This document shows, one piece after another, positions 58,694 to 64,000 of a DNA stretch of 64,000 bases (the stretch's first letter is position 1; every line of letters starts with the position of its first letter). The DNA comes from Saccharomycodes ludwigii (Eukaryota > Ascomycota > Saccharomycetes > Saccharomycodales > Saccharomycodaceae), in NCBI RefSeq assembly GCF_020623625.1, contig NC_060201.1:2225682-2289681 (forward strand), given 5' to 3'. The translations under genes were made by a program, and so were the position numbers. The notes under the pieces were generated by a model. That model was not told the origin of the DNA, did no database searches, and worked only from the letters and a program-made list of their open reading frames with translations.

Positions 58694-60838
58694 ATGGCTT
58701 ACACACTATCTGCAACCTTGGAAGGTCACGACCAAGATGTTAGAAATTTAATTGCAATCGACGCCTCCACTTTTGCTTCATGTTCAAGAGATGGTTCTGT
58801 TAGAACTTGGATGCAAGACAATATAAATGGCGCTAGTAGCAACGAATGGAAATCTTTACTTGTTCATCATACTACCGCTTTTATCAATAGCTTATGTTTT
58901 CTCGATGGCATTTTATATTGTGGCGGCACTGAAGTCATTATTCAAGGCTTTCCTTATTTATCAAGTCAAGAAGAAAATAATAATGAGCCACTTTTCAGTT
59001 TAATTGGACACTCAAAAAATGTATGTGCTCTTTCTTCTTATAGTTCTGATGACGGAGATGATTACATAATTAGTGGTAGTTGGGATCAAACTGCGATTGT
59101 TTGGCAAAATGGAGAACCTTTGTACAGATTGGTTGGCCACGAGGCCTCTGTTTGGGATGCTAAATTTATCAACAAACATAAATTTATAACTTGTTCTGCT
59201 GACAAAACAGTCAAGATTTGGGAAAATGATAAATGTGTATCGACTTTTACACACTTGCACACTGATGTAATTAGGTCAATTGATGTACTTGGCGACCATT
59301 TTATAACAAGTTCCAATGATGGTACCATTAAATACTGCGATTTTGATGGGAAGATTTTGAAGGAATTTTTGGGTCATGAAAGCTTTGTATATCAAGCAAT
59401 TTTTGCTCAGGATAAAAAAATAATCAGTTGTGGGGAAGATAGGTCCATTCGTATATGGGATTTGGAAACAGGTAACATACTACAGGTCATTACGGTACCC
59501 TCGATTTCTGTTTGGTCCGTTGTCCAGTTAAACAATGGCGACATTGTAGCCGGAAGCAGTGATCACCTAATAAGAGTTTTTACCCAAGAAAAATCAAGGT
59601 TTGCTTCAGATTTAGAACTTGAAAAATTTAGATCATCCGTTGAAAACTCAGCAATAAATTCAAAGACATTAGGCATAGATGAAACAAAATTGTCACCGTA
59701 CGAAGTTTTACAATTTCCCGGAAAAAAAGAGGGGCAAGTAGTTGCAGTTAAAACACCCACCGGTGCAATTGAGGCACACCAATATTCAAGTGGAGTTTGG
59801 GGTAAGATTGGAGATGTTGTTGGGTCATCTGGAAACGAGTCAAAAGTTGAGTTTGAAGGTCAAACATATGATTATGTTTTTGATGTTGACGTTGAAGAGG
59901 GTAAACCGCCATTAAAGTTACCATGTAATGCGAATGATAATCCCTATGATGTTGCAGAACAATTTTTAGCAAAATATGATTTGCCAGCTTCTTTTAAAGA
60001 TCAAGTTGTTAGATTTATCATTAAAAACACTGGTGGTGTAGATTTAAGCACCAAAGAAAATAAGGTAAAAGTGAGTAATATTTTGCCATCGAAGGAAAAT
60101 TTTCTTTCCTTGGACAATTTTAATGTTGATAAACTGTATAGTGGTATTTGCAAATTAAATTCTAACGAGGAAAATAATTTTGAGGAACCAACTTTAAATG
60201 AATTGAGGATTGCATTGGAAAATCCCGCTACGAATGTTGACTTTTTATGGACTAACGCTGCCATTATTAGGGCTAATTGGAAGCAGAAGGTTCCTGCATA
60301 TGATATCCTGAGGATAATTGTACCTTATTTGCCCAGTCCTGATAATTTAACTGAATTCATCACTGAAGGTCTAACTAGTGAAAGTTTGGTAGTAAAAATG
60401 TTAACAGTAAGATCTTTAGTGAATATATTTCAAAATAGTGACTGGGGATTAGAGTTAATGTCTTCACCAAGTATTTACGAATCTATTTTTTCTGTTATTG
60501 ATTCTGAATACAGTGAAAATTTTAGACAAAAACCACAAATGGCTATAGCTATTTCTAGTTTAGTTTACAATTATACTGTTTTGATTTTAAGGGAGAACAA
60601 GTACGAATTAATTCCTACCATTGCTGACGTTTTAAATAATAAATATGGTAGTAGTCATTTAGTTTTAGATTCTGAGGAGGCGTCTTATAGATTATTGATT
60701 GCATTTGGTAACTTAGCCACGATAGAGCATTCTTTGCTACAATACTATTCCAGTATTAGTTGGATTAAAGACGTTAAAGCAAGATATGGTACCGAAAAGC
60801 GATTTTCATATGTATTTGATGATTTAAGTTCTATGTAA
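58694..60838 (+). CDS. DOA1: Doa1/Ufd3, ubiquitin- and Cdc48-binding WD40 protein
   Basis: 714 residues (about 715 in S. cerevisiae). Seven WD40 repeats fill residues 1 to about 300; visible units end in VRTWMQ, AIVWQN, VKIWEN, IKYCDF, IRIWDL and IRVFTQ. The PFU ubiquitin-binding domain follows around residues 345-450 (SPYEVLQFPGKKEGQV, YDYVFDVDVEEGKPPLKLPC). The PUL domain, the Cdc48 C-terminus-binding ARM fold, fills the rest and ends YVFDDLSSM. Doa1 maintains free ubiquitin levels and works with Cdc48 in degradation and mitochondrial quality control. The gene is intact, with YRA2 downstream on the same strand as in YKL213C-YKL214C. Confidence 0.97.
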   Translation: MAYTLSATLEGHDQDVRNLIAIDASTFASCSRDGSVRTWMQDNINGASSNEWKSLLVHHTTAFINSLCFLDGILYCGGTEVIIQGFPYLSSQEENNNEPLFSLIGHSKNVCALSSYSSDDGDDYIISGSWDQTAIVWQNGEPLYRLVGHEASVWDAKFINKHKFITCSADKTVKIWENDKCVSTFTHLHTDVIRSIDVLGDHFITSSNDGTIKYCDFDGKILKEFLGHESFVYQAIFAQDKKIISCGEDRSIRIWDLETGNILQVITVPSISVWSVVQLNNGDIVAGSSDHLIRVFTQEKSRFASDLELEKFRSSVENSAINSKTLGIDETKLSPYEVLQFPGKKEGQVVAVKTPTGAIEAHQYSSGVWGKIGDVVGSSGNESKVEFEGQTYDYVFDVDVEEGKPPLKLPCNANDNPYDVAEQFLAKYDLPASFKDQVVRFIIKNTGGVDLSTKENKVKVSNILPSKENFLSLDNFNVDKLYSGICKLNSNEENNFEEPTLNELRIALENPATNVDFLWTNAAIIRANWKQKVPAYDILRIIVPYLPSPDNLTEFITEGLTSESLVVKMLTVRSLVNIFQNSDWGLELMSSPSIYESIFSVIDSEYSENFRQKPQMAIAISSLVYNYTVLILRENKYELIPTIADVLNNKYGSSHLVLDSEEASYRLLIAFGNLATIEHSLLQYYSSISWIKDVKARYGTEKRFSYVFDDLSSM

Positions 60839-61142
60839 TATAAGTTTATTTGCGTATTTGTTTATGGGTATTAAACTTTTGTATTTTACAAGTATATATG
60901 TATGTATTTACGTTTTGTACTTTGTTTAAAGTTTCTATTTTTTTTTTTTTTTTTTTTTTTTGTTTGCGAAAGGGAAAAAAATAATATACATAAAAATTAA
61001 AAAAAACTTCCCAATTTGTAACTTTCACTCTTCTTTATTCCTTTATTCATTACTTTTTAACAAAAGAAAAAAAAAAAAAAAAAAAAAATGAAAACCAATA
61101 ATTTTAACAATATCAACAACAAGAACTAAAAATAACACCAAC
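60839..61142. other. Intergenic region DOA1 / YRA2
   Basis: A 304-base gap with a T-run near 60938-60961 and an A-run near 61066-61088 directly upstream of the YRA2 leader (CAACAACAAGAAC). It is the YRA2 promoter; no gene is visible. Confidence 0.55.
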
Positions 61143-62100
61143 ATGTCGGTTGAAGAATCTTTAGACCAGATTATCAATAGTACCAATCAAGAGCAACAAG
61201 AAAAAGAATATACTCAGGTATGTAATAACCAGTAACTGCGTTTTTTCTTTAACATCATATTCCTAATGCAAATATTTCCCTTCAATTTCAACTTACATAT
61301 CGATAATAAGATTAATATACAGTAAAATGTTACTAACAGACTTATACACAAATATTTATTATTTTTCGATACCTTTTTTTCTTTTTTTTTTTTTTTTTTT
61401 TTTTTTTCTTTTTTTAAGTTAAAATTCAAATGAAAAATTTTTAAAATGAAAAGACAAACAGAAAACAAAAAAAAAAAAAAGATCAATAATAATAGATTAT
61501 AATGTTATATCCAACATAAAGGAACCTGCACGCAAAGTTACGTATTATCGTCGCCGTGATTTGAGAGAGGGGCTAGGAAAGAGATTGGGCTTACCTGATA
61601 TGCACAGAGATGCGAGAGACTACGATCCTAATACATATAGATTAAGGGTAGGGGATAATAATGAAACTAAAGCAGCTAAAAAGAAGCTACGTATTAAAAA
61701 TATTCCATTATCTACATCTGATTTTTTAATTGAAGATTTAATAAAAGATATTGTGCCGGAGACGAAGTATCAAGCTTCATTTTTTGATCATAAGGATGAA
61801 AGAACTGCGATAATCACCTTTGATGATGAAAGTGTCATGCAAGAATTAGTAGATCGATTAAATGGTAAAGAATTGGAGGGTAAGGCTATTATTGTCGAAA
61901 TATTTGAAAAAGAAGCAAGAAGAACGGTTTCTAATCGTTTTTCCTCGTCTAGAGGTAGAATAAATAAAAGTTTTGGTCCAAGAGGACCTAGGGGAAGAGG
62001 CAATCGCAATTCACGTGGTCGTGGTTATAACACTAGTATCAACTCTAGGGCTAATCAGAACCAGTTAGATAGGGAATTGGATGAATATATGAATAGTTAA
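61143..62100 (+). CDS. YRA2: Yra2, REF/ALY-family mRNA export factor, two exons
   Basis: Exon 1 at 61143-61217 encodes 25 residues starting MSVEESLDQIINS, similar to the REF start of Yra1 and Yra2 that binds Mex67. The donor GTATGT is at 61218-61223, with a perfect branch site TACTAAC at 61331-61337. Two acceptors keep the frame: CAG ending at 61461 or AAG ending at 61521. The first is the better consensus and gives 237 residues, the second 217 (about 203 in S. cerevisiae). Exon 2 holds ARKVTYYRRRDLREGLG, a degenerate RRM (RIKNIPLS to AIIVEIFEKEARR), an RGG region and the C-terminal REF motif LDRELDEYMNS. It bridges mRNA and the export receptor Mex67. YRA2 in S. cerevisiae lacks an intron. 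The call is firm; the exact acceptor is not. Confidence 0.92.
61218..61461 (+). other. Spliceosomal intron of YRA2 (preferred 244-base model)
   Basis: GTATGT donor, TACTAAC branch site (61331-61337), a T-rich tract after it (61374-61415) and CAG acceptor at 61459-61461. The next in-phase acceptor is AAG at 61519-61521. Reading through the donor meets TAA after 5 codons, and the exon 2 frame is closed by TGA at 61447-61449, so splicing is required. Confidence 0.85.
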
Positions 62101-62784
62101 ATTGTACACCACATGAGGTTTTATGAATAAATAAGTATTTCGTATATATATGTATGTGTGTATAGAGATTATATTAAATATTTAAACGTTTTATTTTTAT
62201 TTTGACCGAACGCCCTCAAGAAACAACGTGGTTAACAAGCTGTGGTTTTGAAAGTGGCATATCATGCAGCATCTTTAATAAAATTTTATACCTAGGAATA
62301 AAATTATAACAGAAACTATTGAAAATCTATTATGAGCAAAAAAAAAAAAAAAAAAAATTACAATGCTTTAATGTTACCCTTAGAACTTCTACTAAAGTTC
62401 ATCCAAAAATACATGACACAATAATTGGACCTACTAAAATTCTAATATACATATAAATATAAAATACTTGATCTTTACCAAATCCATGCACATATCGACA
62501 AATTTCATTATAATTTACCATATTTACATAAAATAAAGGGGAAAAAAAATTTTCGAAGGAATAGTGGATATATAATGAATAAAAACAAATAACTAAATAA
62601 GAAAAAAAATTTACTTACAGATCAGAATATGAATTAATGTAGTACTAACACAAAAAGGGAGAAACAATTTTTTTTTTCTCTCAAATATACTGGAAAAACA
62701 AAAAACAAAATATAACATAATGCAAGTCTATTTCTCATTTTCTTCCCCCCTCCCTTGTCTTTCACTTTATTTTCTTTACTCTAT
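62101..62784. other. Intergenic region between convergent YRA2 and MIR1
   Basis: A 684-base gap between gene ends, with an A-run near 62339-62357, many short A/T runs and a pyrimidine-rich stretch (62741-62775) next to the MIR1 stop. There is no recognisable gene; it is longer than terminators need. Confidence 0.5.
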
Positions 62785-63711
62785 TTAATGACCCTTACCA
62801 GCAATTTCTACAGATGGTGCACAGCCGATGGCAGATTTAATAGACCCGTAGAGACCAAATTGTAAGGAGGTCAAGGTACCAACCATAACCAAACGAGCTG
62901 GCAAACCGGTAAAAGAGCCAAAGAAACCCAATTGCTTGGCCAAATGAACTAACAAACCCATGGTAGATTGACCTGGAGCTTTCTTAGTTTTGTTAACCTT
63001 GGATAATAATGTATCAGCAGGTTGAGAAACAACAGCAGCAGCAAAACCAGCAGTCAAACCAGAAGCCAAAGTCATTAAAGTATTAGTGACTTTAGACAAG
63101 TTTTCTTTTGGACCGGTAAAACCATAGTAAAATTCAGAAGCACGTTCAAAGACTAAAAACTTGGCAATGTTATATGGAATCTGCTTAAACAAGATAGGAG
63201 TGAAACCGGAATAGAAAGAGCCGACACCCTCTTCTTTCAATATTCTACTGAAACCGCCAACTAAACCATTAGCAAAAGTTGGTTGAGAAACTAATCTAAT
63301 TCTGGTAGCTTCCAATGGACACAAAGCAATATCAGCAATAAATTCAGCCATGGCAGCAGAACCAATGTAAATTGAGTTCTTATAGTTACAAGAGGTTTCA
63401 TAACCTAAATGGTCAATGAATAATTTTTTAAAGATTTCGTAACCACCAAATTTACAAGCACCTTGGATAGAGTAACCTAAAACAGTTGGACCAAAACCAG
63501 TTAACAAAGCACCAGCGCCCTCTTCAGCAACAATCTTCTTAACAGTGGCAACCATACCTTTGTTATAAACAGTTGGTTCCAATTGGATTCTAGTTTTGAC
63601 AACATCAACTGGAGTCAAAGCACCATGGGTGGAGCCTGTAGCGAAAACACCGGCCAAACAAAACTTGGCATAATCAGTGAATGTATATTCAGGAACTTTG
63701 TAATCGGACAT
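62785..63711 (-). CDS. MIR1: Mitochondrial phosphate carrier Mir1
   Basis: 308 residues (about 311 in S. cerevisiae). Three mitochondrial carrier repeats of about 100 residues each start their odd helices with the Px[D/E]xx[K/R] signatures [16 protein letters not shown] and PADTLLSK. The start [20 protein letters not shown] and the phosphate-carrier pieces [14 protein letters not shown] and [21 protein letters not shown] identify the Pi/H+ symporter of the inner membrane. Strong bias to preferred codons suggests high expression. The position after CDC11 and the YKL genes matches YJR077C. Confidence 0.97.
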   Translation of the reverse strand: MSDYKVPEYTFTDYAKFCLAGVFATGSTHGALTPVDVVKTRIQLEPTVYNKGMVATVKKIVAEEGAGALLTGFGPTVLGYSIQGACKFGGYEIFKKLFIDHLGYETSCNYKNSIYIGSAAMAEFIADIALCPLEATRIRLVSQPTFANGLVGGFSRILKEEGVGSFYSGFTPILFKQIPYNIAKFLVFERASEFYYGFTGPKENLSKVTNTLMTLASGLTAGFAAAVVSQPADTLLSKVNKTKKAPGQSTMGLLVHLAKQLGFFGSFTGLPARLVMVGTLTSLQFGLYGSIKSAIGCAPSVEIAGKGH

Positions 63712-64000
63712 TTTTTATTTTTATTTTTGTTGTTTTGAGGGTTAAACTAGGAATTAGCTGGGTTATATATCTTGAAACAAGCGGAGTAGAGTTTGTTTTG
63801 TTTTTTTTTTTTTTTTTTTTTTTATTATAACGATTACTTGTTTTAGAAGAAAAGGAAACTGTAACTATAAATTAATAAATCAAGAAGTGATAGAGTATAG
63901 AGAAATTAAATAACTGAGTAGCTCTCGCATGCATCTTCCAAGGAAGAAGAAAAGAAGAAATAATCAGAAATCAATTTGGGAAAAGAGTTACAAAATACTT
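63712..64000. promoter_or_regulatory. Upstream region of MIR1 at the window edge
   Basis: 289 bases to the end of the window, holding the MIR1 promoter. A T-run near 63802-63824 and the sequence GGTTATATATC near 63761 (a possible TATA element) are the only visible features. Confidence 0.45.

Overview
The window is nuclear DNA from a budding yeast (order Saccharomycetales). It is strongly AT-rich and full of poly-A/T runs and TA, TTTA and CT microsatellites. It holds 29 supported genes: 28 protein genes, of which one has an intron, and one tRNA gene, also with an intron. Almost every protein gene has a recognisable Saccharomyces cerevisiae counterpart. The order of the genes shows what kind of yeast this is. 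From the left end to about 45.9 kb, genes found on S. cerevisiae chromosome XIII (YMR209C to YMR220W) alternate with genes from the sister block on chromosome XV (YOR273C to YOR279C). From about 46.3 kb to the right end, genes of YKL210W-YKL214C alternate with genes of YJR074W-YJR077C. This double conserved synteny is the gene order expected of a lineage that split before the yeast whole-genome duplication. The AT content and long homopolymers suggest the Saccharomycodaceae (for example Saccharomycodes), but that species-level guess is inference only.

Layout of the left block: N2227-family methyltransferase (-), TPO4-like transporter (-), DML1 (+), MOD5 (+), RIM20 (-), EFR3 (-), CEF1 (+), CAF20 (+), SCJ1 (+), GAS3 (+), a 47-residue membrane microprotein (-), SKY1 (-), an SR/RGG RNA-binding protein (-), GUA1 (+), HEM4 (+), TRS130 (-), a very long ESC1-like gene (+), tRNA-Ser(AGA) (+), ERG8 (+) and a probable RFM1 (-). 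Right block: UBA1 (-), MOG1 (+), HOC1 (+), CDC11 (-), TRP3 (+), SAC1 (-), DOA1 (+), intron-containing YRA2 (+) and MIR1 (-). The junction between the two ancestral blocks lies in the roughly 400 bases between RFM1 and UBA1.

Most genes are housekeeping: tRNA modification, pre-mRNA splicing, translation control, ER folding, cell-wall assembly, lipid and nucleotide metabolism, ubiquitin, septins and mitochondrial phosphate import. There is no operon logic. Neighbours matter mainly as synteny evidence and because several pairs share divergent promoters.

The most notable content is as follows. (1) A one-RRM SR-like protein resembling fission-yeast Srp1 is encoded directly beside SKY1, the SR-protein kinase gene, at a place where S. 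cerevisiae has no gene. (2) An intron sits in tRNA-Ser(AGA), whose S. cerevisiae counterpart is intronless. (3) A canonical spliceosomal intron sits in YRA2. (4) A 157-bp sequence is nearly identical in two divergent promoters 7.7 kb apart. (5) ESC1 contains three 180-bp tandem repeats. (6) A conserved-looking 47-residue gene has no recognised family. (7) A GC-rich motif, TCGGACA, recurs in intergenic DNA.
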